Virus record (IMG/VR): IMGVR_UViG_3300042090_002758
Coordinates: 1 to 23,635 of that record
Origin: a virus
Length of the DNA stretch: 23,635 nucleotides
Direction: 5' to 3' (one strand)
The position numbers were made by a program, and so were the translations under genes. Below the pieces are notes generated by a model that had not been told where the DNA came from, did not search any database, and was given only the letters and a program-made list of their open reading frames with translations. Below are positions 1 through 6,625 of the stretch, piece after piece (within the stretch, counting starts at the first letter, position 1; each line of letters opens with the position of its first letter).

Positions 1-13
1 GGTGGCGCGCCAG

Positions 14-107
14 CGCCAGCCTTGATGCACCCGTCGCGTCCGCAAAACCATGCCTTCGGTCGATCGGGCTTGACGACCAAGACAGTCGCTCTCCCACTCG
101 TGGGAGA
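14..107. repeat. Left arm of a 94-nt inverted repeat matching the window's right end
   Basis: Positions 14-107 are the reverse complement of 23542-23635 with one mismatch (position 99). Position x pairs with 23649-x. The inner end runs into a REP-like hairpin (CTCCCAC/GTGGGAG) present at both ends. The outer 77 nt are not part of the common REP-like element seen elsewhere in the window. The right arm reaches the last base of the window, so the repeat may be longer than visible. No open frame with convincing coding character fills it. Confidence 0.9.
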
Positions 108-134
108 AAGTGGCGCGCAGCGCCGGGTGAGGGT
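89..134 (-). repeat. REP-like palindromic element, copy A (partial)
   Basis: A CTCCCAC/GTGGGAG hairpin is followed by GGCGC/GCGCC and the terminal GGGTGAGGGT shared with the other copies. The opposite ACCCTCACCC end is missing. It lies about 17 nt beyond the stop codon of the gpN-like gene and has the same orientation relative to that gene as copies B, C and D. Confidence 0.75.
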
Positions 135-150
135 CGCGCACCCCCGTTCT

Positions 151-837
151 TCACCCCAGCGCATCGCTCAGATTGTTCGCCGCGCGGCCAAGAAAGCCCT
201 GCGCGTCGGCCAGTTGCGCCAGCGACCCGGCCGCCGTTGCCGCCGATACCGGATCGCCCGCCGCCAACAGTTGCGTGCTCGCTTGTGCCATCCCCGCGCT
301 GGCCTGTGTCCCCGCCGCCGCCACCGCCGCCGCCGCCGCGTCATACGCCGCAGTGCCGGGCGTGGCCGCACCGGCAGCCGTCATTGCCGCCAAGGCGCCG
401 GAAACATCCACGCCGGATGCCGCCGTTTGCAGATCATCGGTCACGCCGTCCAGCAACGACGTCGCCGCTCGCGCGAACACCGCCGACTGATCGGCCACCA
501 CCGTGCAGGAAATCTGGTACGGCACCCAGGTGACATGCTCGTAGCTGGCAGTAAAGCGCTCGATCACCACCAGATACGCAAAGCAATCCCACGCCAGCGG
601 CAGCGGCGATCCCTGCGCGCGCAACAGATCCAGCAGCCGGGCCCGCAACGTCGCATCGCTGCCGGCGAACGTGCCAGACCACGACAGCGGCGCATCGTCG
701 CGCCCCATCGCGTCGATCACCCGCGCGCCGCCCGGCAGCCGATGCACCGCCAGGCGCTGGCCGCCGCCGAACCCGATGCTGGCCGGCAGCTCAAACCCCT
801 GGAACATCACCGGGCCAAGCAGAAGATATCCCGACAT
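151..837 (-). CDS. Phage gpN/baseplate-hub-like tail protein
   Basis: A 228-aa protein with ATG start at 837, preceded by a GGGGAGG ribosome site inside the end of the upstream gene. Residues 1-120 form a compact beta-rich domain (GFGGGQRLAVHRLPGG, WSGTFAGSDATLRARLLD, then a YEHVTWVPYQISCTVV strand). This pattern resembles the N-terminal domain of Mu gpN-type (DNA circularisation) and related baseplate-hub proteins. The C-terminal 100 residues are a low-complexity Ala/Gly-rich helix. Position supports the call: in Mu-like operons the order is sheath, tube, chaperones, tape measure, gpN, and this gene occupies the gpN slot. It has no LysM motif that I can see. The family assignment is inference from pattern and order. 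Confidence 0.6.
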   Translation of the reverse strand: MSGYLLLGPVMFQGFELPASIGFGGGQRLAVHRLPGGARVIDAMGRDDAPLSWSGTFAGSDATLRARLLDLLRAQGSPLPLAWDCFAYLVVIERFTASYEHVTWVPYQISCTVVADQSAVFARAATSLLDGVTDDLQTAASGVDVSGALAAMTAAGAATPGTAAYDAAAAAVAAAGTQASAGMAQASTQLLAAGDPVSAATAAGSLAQLADAQGFLGRAANNLSDALG

Positions 838-840
838 CGC

Positions 841-1656
841 TCAGCCTCCCCATCCCGCCGGACCCTGCAGCGTGCCCGGCCACGCCGGGGTCAGCCGCGG
901 GTCAAATCCCGTGCCCCCGGCCTGCGGCCGTCCCGCCTCTCGCGCCAGATGGTCGGCCAGCCAGCGGTCCAGCCGCGTGCCGTCCACCACCATCTCCGCG
1001 ACGTCCGCCCCGCGCGGGCCGATCGCGCTCCTTGCGCCCGGCGGCAAAGACGCAGCCGGCGTCTTCACCGGAGCCGCCGCCCGCAGGTCCGTTCGTAGCG
1101 GCGCGCACGCAGCATCCGCACGCCCCGGCAGCCCCAGACCAGGTGCCACACCAATTTTCGACAACAGATCCGTCGGTGTCGCCGCCACGAGCGTTGCCGA
1201 CAGCGCCGCGCCTGCGGCCGTATGCAGCACCGACGCGCGCGGACGTAACGTCCTCGCCATCGCCGGCGCCTTCGGAGCCAATTTTTCCACCATCGCCGGC
1301 GCGCCCGCCGCTCGCGGCAGCGCCCGTGCTGCCACCGGCTGCACCATCCGCAGCGGCAGGGCGGCTGTCGTCGCCAACGCAACCCGCACCGGCAACAACG
1401 GTCTTATCGCCATTGCTGCAGGCACGATCGGCGACAAGGCGATGCTCGCTGACAACGGCCGCGCCCGCGCCAACGCGGTCGCCGCGCCCGGCACCAGTTT
1501 CGACCATCGCAGCGACGGCCCGGAAATCACCGCCTGCATCGCTACCCGCGCGCGCGGCGGCGGCGGCACGGCGGGGCCACGCCATTGCCCGAGCAATAAC
1601 TCCGCCGCCCGCACCGCGCGGCGCAAAGTCGGATCGCAAGCAATGCTGCCGCTCAC
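841..1656 (-). CDS. Phage tail ORF in the tape-measure position, unusually short
   Basis: A 271-aa protein whose GTG start overlaps the stop of the chaperone fusion (GTGA, positions 1653-1656), implying coupled translation. Composition is extreme: mostly Ala, Pro, Arg and Leu through residues 30-215, without the long coiled coils and hydrophobic segments usual in tape-measure proteins. The last 50 residues (VVDGTRLDRWLADHLARE, then FDPRLTPAWPGTLQGP) look like a conserved folded tail. In contractile phages the gene after the frameshifted chaperones is normally the tape measure, usually 600 aa or more. This is either a much reduced tape measure, a remnant, or another minor tail protein. The reading frame is supported by tight junctions on both sides. 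Confidence 0.5.
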   Translation of the reverse strand: MSGSIACDPTLRRAVRAAELLLGQWRGPAVPPPPRARVAMQAVISGPSLRWSKLVPGAATALARARPLSASIALSPIVPAAMAIRPLLPVRVALATTAALPLRMVQPVAARALPRAAGAPAMVEKLAPKAPAMARTLRPRASVLHTAAGAALSATLVAATPTDLLSKIGVAPGLGLPGRADAACAPLRTDLRAAAPVKTPAASLPPGARSAIGPRGADVAEMVVDGTRLDRWLADHLAREAGRPQAGGTGFDPRLTPAWPGTLQGPAGWGG

Positions 1657-2176
1657 AGACGATCCTTCCAGCGCATGGCGGCGAAATCGAACTCGCCGCC
1701 GTCAAGTCGTCCCAGCACCACAACGAACGCCAGCCGCTCCTCGGTCGAGAGGCTGAACGCGATGTCGAACGGCACCCCGTTCCTGACCAGATAGAGGCTG
1801 TCGATCAGGTCGGGGTGCCGGCTGAGTTTCCCGCTGTGGCCGCCGCCTCGGCTGGCGTCGGCTGCTCGGCGGCCAATGCGTCGGACACCGCCGCCAGCCC
1901 CTCGTCGCCAAGCCGCGCGACCAGGGCTTCCACTTGCGTCTCCGTCGCCGGCTGCGGCACCGGAATGTCGTCGATGGCGGTGACGCTGGCTGCAAGAAGT
2001 GCCAGCCCCATCCACGGCGTGTTCGGTGCCAGCGCCGGTCCCGCCGCCTTCAGCAGCCGCAGCTTGTCCAGCGCCGTCAAATATCGAAGCGCCAGCCGTC
2101 GTCCGTGCGAGTCGGTGATGGTCGGGCCTGTTTGTGCGGCGGCCAGCAGGCGTGCCGAGGGTGTGTCCATCACCAT
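1653..2176 (-). CDS. Tail assembly chaperone fusion (lambda GT-like) made by -1 frameshift
   Basis: Ribosomes that slip back one base at GGGAAAC (1826-1832, read on the minus strand) continue past the G-like stop into a second frame that ends at 1653. The fused product would be 174 aa: 117 residues of the G-like part plus 57 residues beginning LSRHPDLIDSLYLV and ending MRWKDRL. The second frame has no ribosome site or start of its own at the junction but clearly has protein character (NGVPFDIAFSLSTEERLAFV). In lambda and most long-tailed phages the G and GT products chaperone the tape measure and recruit tube subunits, and the frameshift sets their ratio. The position directly after the tube gene agrees. 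Confidence 0.85.
1770..1832 (-). promoter_or_regulatory. Programmed -1 ribosomal frameshift site with stimulatory hairpin
   Basis: The minus strand reads G GGA AAC in the zero frame, a canonical X XXY YYZ slippery heptamer (1826-1832). After a 5-nt spacer comes a perfect 10-bp stem, CGGCACCCCG (1811-1820) with CGGGGTGCCG (1770-1779). It is continued by a 7-bp inner stem with one G-U pair, CCTGATC (1803-1809) with GGTCAGG (1782-1788), and a 14-nt loop. The zero-frame TGA (1805-1807) sits inside the inner stem. Heptamer, spacing and stem all match known -1 frameshift signals. Confidence 0.88.
1805..2176 (-). CDS. Tail assembly chaperone (lambda G-like)
   Basis: A 123-aa protein, zero-frame product of the chaperone locus. 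The ATG at 2176 overlaps the tube gene's TGA (TGATG), so translation is coupled to the highly expressed tube protein; a second ATG two codons later is possible. Residues 1-60 (RRLALRYLTALDKLRLLKAAG) are helical and fit the phage tail-chaperone pattern. The end is Ala/Glu-rich, and the last residues AGNSAGTPT are encoded across the slippery site and hairpin. It should be made in excess over the frameshifted form. The assignment rests on position, size and the frameshift signal more than on strong sequence motifs. Confidence 0.8.
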   Translation of the reverse strand: MVMDTPSARLLAAAQTGPTITDSHGRRLALRYLTALDKLRLLKAAGPALAPNTPWMGLALLAASVTAIDDIPVPQPATETQVEALVARLGDEGLAAVSDALAAEQPTPAEAAATAGNSAGTPT

Positions 2177-2604
2177 CACATCCGCGTCCGCGTGGTGGCA
2201 AAGAAGTCCATGCGTTGCTTGACGCTGGTATCGCCGCGCCACACGCCGGCGTGCGACAACCTGAACACCACACCGTCGAACTGATAGGTGCTGGTGGAGC
2301 CGTCGGACTCGTTGATGTACTGGTAGAGCGTGCCGGTGGCGGTGGCGTTGCCGGCGTAGTAGGCGGCTTCCACCTGGGCGATAAAGTCCTCGGCCGCGGA
2401 GTTGCCGCGCTCCATTTCGAAGTTGCCTTCCCAACCCTTGGGCAGCTCGGCGCCCAGTTGGGTGCCGTCGATGCGATGCACGCGCACCGAGGCAGTGATC
2501 TGCCGGCTTTCGAAGCCGGTGACGTGTTCGAGGTCGATGCGGCCATACGGCCCCATCACGACAACCTGGCTGTCGTGACCGACGGAGAATGTGTTGCCAG
2601 ACAT
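2176..2604 (-). CDS. Phage tail tube protein
   Basis: A 142-aa protein of the size and pattern expected for the inner tube of contractile tails (Mu gpM-like family). The start MSGNTFSVGHDSQVVVMGPYGRIDLEHVTGFE is followed by a HRIDGTQLGAELPKGWEGNFEMERG region and a YQFDGVVFRLSHAGVWRGD strand pair ending in VKQRMDFFATTRTRM. Tube proteins stack as hexameric rings around the tape measure, inside the sheath. The gene sits directly after the sheath gene, separated only by a REP-like element, and overlaps the chaperone start by one base. A short purine stretch (AAGGA) precedes the ATG, and a TATAAG box lies about 20 nt upstream. Confidence 0.88.
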   Translation of the reverse strand: MSGNTFSVGHDSQVVVMGPYGRIDLEHVTGFESRQITASVRVHRIDGTQLGAELPKGWEGNFEMERGNSAAEDFIAQVEAAYYAGNATATGTLYQYINESDGSTSTYQFDGVVFRLSHAGVWRGDTSVKQRMDFFATTRTRM

Positions 2605-2640
2605 GGCAGTCCTTTACCTTATACTTCGCTGATTCCTGCC

Positions 2641-2701
2641 ACCCTCACCCCAGCCCTCTCCCGCAAGCGGGAGAGGGTGGCGCGAAGCGCCGGGTGAGGG
2701 T
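2641..2701 (-). repeat. REP-like palindromic element, copy B (complete)
   Basis: This is the cleanest copy. Perfect 10-bp ends, ACCCTCACCC and GGGTGAGGGT, enclose a CCCTCTCCCGC/GCGGGAGAGGG hairpin with an AA loop and a small GGCGC/GCGCC hairpin. It starts 2 nt after the sheath gene's TAG and ends about 36 nt before the tube gene's start codon. Confidence 0.9.
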
Positions 2702-2703
2702 CG

Positions 2704-4269
2704 CTACGCCGCCAAGGCGCCCGGCGCATTCGGCAACACCTGCGTTGCCACCTGCACCGTCTGCCCGCCCTGGATGTTGACGATGAATTTCTCGTTGATC
2801 GCCTGGTACTGCACCTGCGCGTCGCTCTGCACGTAGCCGAGCGACGTGCGGCGCAACGGGTTGTTCGAGGTGTCGCACACCACACTGAACGGCAGGCTGC
2901 CGTCGGTGCTGCCCAGCATTCCCTGTCCCAGCATGTTCTGCAGGAAGCTTAGCTGCGTGGCGCGGATTTGCCGGAACAGGTCAGCGTTGATGACCTCGCC
3001 GACATACTGCCCCATGCCGCCGGCAAGCGTGGCGGCGATGTAGTTGGTCATGCGCGTGTAGTTGTCGCCGTTGATGGCCACGTTGGAGGACGAGTTGTGC
3101 CCGCCGCGCACGCCCCAGAACGCGCCCCCCGGCTGTGGATTGGCGATCACGTCGATGCCGGCTTGCAGCAGCACCGCCAGATCGGCGCTGGCATAGCTGG
3201 TGCTTTGCCCAGCACCCGGCGCGCCGCTTTTCTGGCTGCCCACCACGGAGTACAGCGGCTTGTTCAGGCTGCTCTGCTCGGGACTGAGATTGGCCAGCCT
3301 GCCGGCGGCAAAGCCCTGCGGCGAAACCACGCGAAGCACCGCATTCACCGGGTCGTTCCACCAGATCCAGTCGCCGAACATCAGCTTGCAGGCGTAGCTG
3401 TCCAGCCCTGCACTTTGCTTGGTGACGACCGCGTTGGCGATGGTGTCGCCGGCCGGGCCGGTCAGCACCATGTAGATGCCCTCCGACAATCCGAACGCGG
3501 CCTGGGTGGTATATTGCGTGGTGTCGTCAGCGTCGGCCAGCAGTGCGAGGCTGCACCCTTGGCCGCGCAACGCATACATGCCCTTGCGCGGCACGGTATC
3601 AACGCCAACCAACGCCGCGGCGTTCACGCCCGCCGCACCGTCGCTGCCCGGCGTGCCGGTGCTGAACGCAACGCTGAACGCCGCAGGCGCCGCGCTGGCA
3701 GATGCGGCATTTGCCACCACCAGACCGCTTGGCCCGCGCTGCGGTCCCTGCCCGGTGTTCACCGCCGCGGCCAACGCTTGCCAGAACGCCGCGCCGGTGC
3801 CGGCGATGTTGTCGTAAACTTCCGGCACCAGGCCGGGTAGTGCCACCGTCAGTCGCCAGGTGTTCGCCTTCGATCCGGTGCCGAGCGTTACGACGATCTG
3901 GTTGCCGGTGCTCCCGGTGTACAGCCCGCTGAAGGTAAGACCCGACACCGTCACTTGCGCAGCGGTGTCGGTGCCGTCGGTGACGCGCACGCAGCGGAAG
4001 TTTTGTGCTCCCTGCTGCACCGCGGTAGCCACCTGCGTGCCCATGTCATATTTGCGCGCCACGATGGCGCCGAAACTCTGCGCATAGTCGGCCATGGTGG
4101 ACACAATCACCGGCTGGCCCACTGGCCCCCAGCTCGCGCTGCCAACCACGCCGAGCACGTCGGTCGGCACACCGTTCAGCGCCAGCTGCTGCGGCGGCAC
4201 GATTTGCACGTACAGATCAGGCACCACGAGTGCGGTGGTATTGATGCTGCCCTGTTGGACGATCGGCAT
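2704..4269 (-). CDS. Phage tail sheath protein
   Basis: A 521-aa protein typical in length and architecture of Mu gpL-like sheath subunits, which contract during infection. The N-terminus (TTALVVPDLYVQIVPPQQ, then VLGVVGSASWGPVGQPV) is the usual sheath opening. A variable, Ala/Gly/Thr-rich insertion domain covers roughly residues 100-230. The C-terminal half carries the conserved core: GDWIWWNDPVNAVLRVVSPQ, GAFWGVRGGHNSSSN, and RMTNYIAATLAGGMGQYVGE near residues 400-420. The ending INEKFIVNIQGGQTVQVAT is the exchanged beta-strand arm. GGAAAGG precedes the ATG. The call means the particle is a myovirus or R-type tailocin, not a siphovirus or a Rhodobacter-type gene transfer agent. Confidence 0.95.
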   Translation of the reverse strand: MPIVQQGSINTTALVVPDLYVQIVPPQQLALNGVPTDVLGVVGSASWGPVGQPVIVSTMADYAQSFGAIVARKYDMGTQVATAVQQGAQNFRCVRVTDGTDTAAQVTVSGLTFSGLYTGSTGNQIVVTLGTGSKANTWRLTVALPGLVPEVYDNIAGTGAAFWQALAAAVNTGQGPQRGPSGLVVANAASASAAPAAFSVAFSTGTPGSDGAAGVNAAALVGVDTVPRKGMYALRGQGCSLALLADADDTTQYTTQAAFGLSEGIYMVLTGPAGDTIANAVVTKQSAGLDSYACKLMFGDWIWWNDPVNAVLRVVSPQGFAAGRLANLSPEQSSLNKPLYSVVGSQKSGAPGAGQSTSYASADLAVLLQAGIDVIANPQPGGAFWGVRGGHNSSSNVAINGDNYTRMTNYIAATLAGGMGQYVGEVINADLFRQIRATQLSFLQNMLGQGMLGSTDGSLPFSVVCDTSNNPLRRTSLGYVQSDAQVQYQAINEKFIVNIQGGQTVQVATQVLPNAPGALAA

Positions 4270-4312
4270 TGCTCAGCCTTTCCAGATGATGGCGCGTGGG
4301 TGCGAAGGCGCC

Positions 4313-5137
4313 CTAACTCAGAAGATCTCCGCCCGGCGTGATTTGCGTGCCGGTGACAGTCACGCACGGCAAGCTCGCCGAAATCGTCGTGGCGTACTCG
4401 ACGCTGTAGGTCAGTTCGCGCCGGTACAGCGTCGCGTCCTCCCAGCGGTCCGTCACCGTCGAGGCGACAAAGCGCAGCCGGCCGCTGCTGCCATCCGGCA
4501 GGCCGATGAAGTCAATGCCCGACAGCGCCGCGTCGATGGCGCTGCCCACGGCGTCGCGCGTCGGCGGATCGGGGCACCAGCACATCACCTGAAACCGCTC
4601 GCGCTGCCGCCGCGTCTCGCGCGTCGCCGCCTGATCGGCCACCACGCGCGCCACCACGCTGCGCGCGCCCGGCACGCTCACGACGGCCCCGCTTGCGGTG
4701 GCCGCGTTCCAGCCCAGTTGCTGCAATTCCGCCGCCAACGCCGCCGCCACGCTGGCCGGCGTGTCGCCCGTCTCGGTGCGATGCACGCACGCGCGCCCAT
4801 CGACCAGCAACGCGGCGAGCTGCCCTATCGCCGCCGTGCCGGCAAAAGTTGCGACGGCGCCTGCAACCGACGCCGACAGTACCGGCGCGGCCCGTTGGGC
4901 CACGCGCCAGCGGTCGGGATAGCGCGTGGTAACTTCGCACGATCCGGCCAGTGCGGCGACGCTCACGTTCACGGTTCCGGCGGCAAGGTCGGCGTCCAGT
5001 GCGGCCGGTGTCGGCCAACCGCGATAGACGCGGCACACCGCGCCCGCCGCCGCACAGGGCTGGCCCACGCCGCCCGGGTACAGCGCGCCGCCGACGATCG
5101 CCGTCAGCGCCGTCTCCACGTCGGATTGATCGGCCAT
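4313..5137 (-). CDS. Phage tail-completion / head-tail joining protein
   Basis: A 274-aa protein. I place the start at the ATG at 5137, with GGAAAGG 9 nt upstream, rather than a TTG 18 nt earlier that overlaps this ribosome site. The sequence opens MADQSDVETALTAIVGGALYPGG. It has a central stretch SCEVTTRYPDRWRVAQRAAPVLSAS and a domain ending RRQRERFQVMCWCPDPPTRDAVGSAIDAALSG, then LRFVASTVTDRWEDATLYRRELTYSVEY. This resembles tail terminator or Mu gp37-type proteins that sit just before the sheath gene. It lies 43 nt upstream of the sheath. I do not recognise the family with certainty; function is inferred from position. Confidence 0.6.
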   Translation of the reverse strand: MADQSDVETALTAIVGGALYPGGVGQPCAAAGAVCRVYRGWPTPAALDADLAAGTVNVSVAALAGSCEVTTRYPDRWRVAQRAAPVLSASVAGAVATFAGTAAIGQLAALLVDGRACVHRTETGDTPASVAAALAAELQQLGWNAATASGAVVSVPGARSVVARVVADQAATRETRRQRERFQVMCWCPDPPTRDAVGSAIDAALSGIDFIGLPDGSSGRLRFVASTVTDRWEDATLYRRELTYSVEYATTISASLPCVTVTGTQITPGGDLLS

Positions 5138-5317
5138 CGAGCTTGACCTTTCCAAAACTGCCGCTCGGCTTTGTGGGTTGTGTGCAACGGCGTCAGGCCG
5201 TGCCCTCGCCCGCCACGCCGGCCGGCTCGCCCGTCATGCCCGCGTATGGGGCCATCCAGGCTGGCGTGCCCGCTCAGCGCGTGTGGCTCGGCCAATAAGC
5301 GCCGCACGCTCAGCAGG
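5138..5317 (-). other. Gap with no supported gene at the boundary of the accessory island
   Basis: About 180 nt between the broken immunity-like gene and the tail-completion gene. On the minus strand a short open stretch reads PAWMAPYAGMTGEPAG before a TGA, but a TGA also precedes it closely. This may be the leftover end of a displaced phage gene. No promoter or terminator is convincing. Confidence 0.4.
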
Positions 5318-5623
5318 TTACTCACTGAGGTAGGCAACACCGCCGGGAAGAAGCCGTAGCGCGGTTCCCGTCGGAGCGATATCCACCTCCGTCTCAACGT
5401 CAAATTAATCTGGAAGGTCAGCTTGGACCTCCGCGTCCGCACAGTAGATGGCATCGAGATCCGCCTGAGTAAGCGTCTGCTCAAAGTGCGCGCGAAGGAT
5501 GAGGCGACGGTGCGCTTGATCCATGGCAAACGACGTTGCGCGCAAGTTCGCCGGTGTCCGGCCACGCAACGCGCGTTGCACCGAGACGGGGATCAGGGTC
5601 AGATAGTTGTCGAACGATGCCAC
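5318..5623 (-). pseudogene. Small immunity-like gene interrupted by an in-frame stop
   Basis: A GTG at 5623 with a good GAAGGA ribosome site starts MASFDNYLTLIPVSVQRALRGRTPANLR. After 72 codons, at ...AEVQADLPD, a TAA (5405-5407) interrupts the frame. The same frame then continues FDVETEVDIAPTGTALRLLPGGVAYLSE to a second TAA at 5318-5320. Without the internal stop the product would be 101 aa, and the continuation keeps protein character. A single base change (for example CAA or GAA to TAA) explains it. The overall shape resembles small proteins found near polymorphic toxins and contact-dependent inhibition loci, so an immunity role is my inference. The 72-aa product may still be made. Confidence 0.7.
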
Positions 5624-5689
5624 GATATCCTTCCGTACGAAGCGGCCGGCCTAACGCGCTATCCAACAGTGCGGAGTGGTCCAAGCGAA

Positions 5690-6148
5690 TCAGTGAGCGT
5701 TCGGGGCAGCCGGCTTCTGTTCCGGCACGACCACAACCGGCCTGCTCGACCAGTCAACATCTCCTTCCTCCTGCGCCAGGCGCCGCAGGTCGGCCGGCGA
5801 AAGCAGGCAGTCCTGAGCACTGTAGGCGATAGCGCGCCAACGTTCCGCAAAGGCAATCGCGAAGTTCAACCCGAGCCTCCCGGCGCCGGGACGCATGCTG
5901 TAGTGGACCACCACCGAGCTTTGCGGCTCGCCACCCAGCAGGCGTACGACGTCCTCTTCAACGCCTTCGAGGAGGCTGTCCATCGGCTCCCCGTTCAGGG
6001 ATATCCACAGATGCCTGTCCCCATCAGATATCCGGCCAATTTCGTAGGGGGCTGGCTTGATGACAGCGCCGAGGTCGGTCAGGAGCGCGATGAAGTCGTC
6101 TTCCGTGATCACATCGGTCGATAACATCAGGAAATCTCTGGAGGACAT
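5690..6148 (-). CDS. Hypothetical small acidic protein in the toxin island, possible immunity protein
   Basis: A 152-aa protein. I chose the ATG at 6148 because GGGAGAG precedes it and the upstream extension has an unrelated Arg-rich composition. It begins MSSRDFLMLSTDVITEDDF and contains RISDGDRHLWISLNGEPMDSLLEGVEEDVVRLLGGEP, then VVVHYSMRPGAGRLGLNFAIAFAERW. It has no signal peptide or membrane segment. The high Asp/Glu content and its place in a row of small genes behind an EndoU toxin suggest an immunity protein, perhaps against a different toxin. I do not recognise the family. The third small gene follows 66 nt later. Confidence 0.6.
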   Translation of the reverse strand: MSSRDFLMLSTDVITEDDFIALLTDLGAVIKPAPYEIGRISDGDRHLWISLNGEPMDSLLEGVEEDVVRLLGGEPQSSVVVHYSMRPGAGRLGLNFAIAFAERWRAIAYSAQDCLLSPADLRRLAQEEGDVDWSSRPVVVVPEQKPAAPNAH

Positions 6149-6302
6149 TGTCGCTCTCCCAGTCCGCGGAGAAGGTCCAGCAACTCTTCTGGTGTACGTG
6201 CCAGCATGGCGCCCGCGCGTATCACCGCGGCGCCAGCCGTGCCCTGGTAGTTCGGCGCGTAGCCACGAGTTTGCTCGCTCGTTCACCGTTCGGCCAACCT
6301 GG
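6149..6302 (-). other. Short remnant between the MafI-like gene and the next island gene
   Basis: The minus strand contains an open stretch ending at a TGA at 6127-6129 that reads YQGTAGAAVIRAGAMLARTP and then EELLDLLRGLGERQCPPEIS. It overlaps the next gene's start by about 20 nt. Stops close upstream mean it can encode at most about 50 residues. It may be the end of a lost gene or a very small gene; the evidence does not decide. Confidence 0.25.
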
Positions 6303-6617
6303 TCAGATCGGTGGCAATTCCTCGTCCGGAGGCATTTTGGTCTGGCCCCCAAGCACCGCTCGGATGAAACCACTCTCTATCAGGCCAATCGCCTCAGCGA
6401 TGCGCCTTACCTCGTCTCGCACGTCCAACGGCGCGGCCCGTCCATTGACCAGCAGGTGTGCGCACATCTCCTCAAGCGCCAAACCATATTCGCCTTCGTC
6501 GATGAACTCTGTTACATAGTCGAAGGGTTTGCCGATCTGCCCCTTGGGATAAACGAACGCGTAGAATTTCCGTAGTGCGGTCGCAATCTGTAGTTCGATG
6601 TCGCGACGCTCGCTCAT
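6303..6617 (-). CDS. MafI-like immunity protein
   Basis: A 104-aa cytoplasmic protein predicted to neutralise the EndoU toxin encoded immediately upstream. The region FDYVTEFIDEGEYGLALEEMCAHLLVNG and the following helical stretch VRDEVRRIAEAIGLIE match the all-helical MafI immunity pattern (an 'ID.GE...ALE' core). It starts at an ATG 8 nt after the toxin stop, with TGAGGT as ribosome site. Known family behaviour: in Neisseria, MafI proteins bind cognate MafB toxins, several of which end in EndoU domains. Pairing of this gene with this toxin is inferred from adjacency and family logic. Confidence 0.72.
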   Translation of the reverse strand: MSERRDIELQIATALRKFYAFVYPKGQIGKPFDYVTEFIDEGEYGLALEEMCAHLLVNGRAAPLDVRDEVRRIAEAIGLIESGFIRAVLGGQTKMPPDEELPPI

Positions 6618-6625
6618 TGCTGACC

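Noticed and set aside
1653-2546. A continuous 297-codon frame covering the tail chaperone and tube region as one gene
   Set aside because: Its N-terminal part is out of frame with the tube and G-like genes and lacks protein character. Only the last 57 codons are real, reached by the -1 frameshift.
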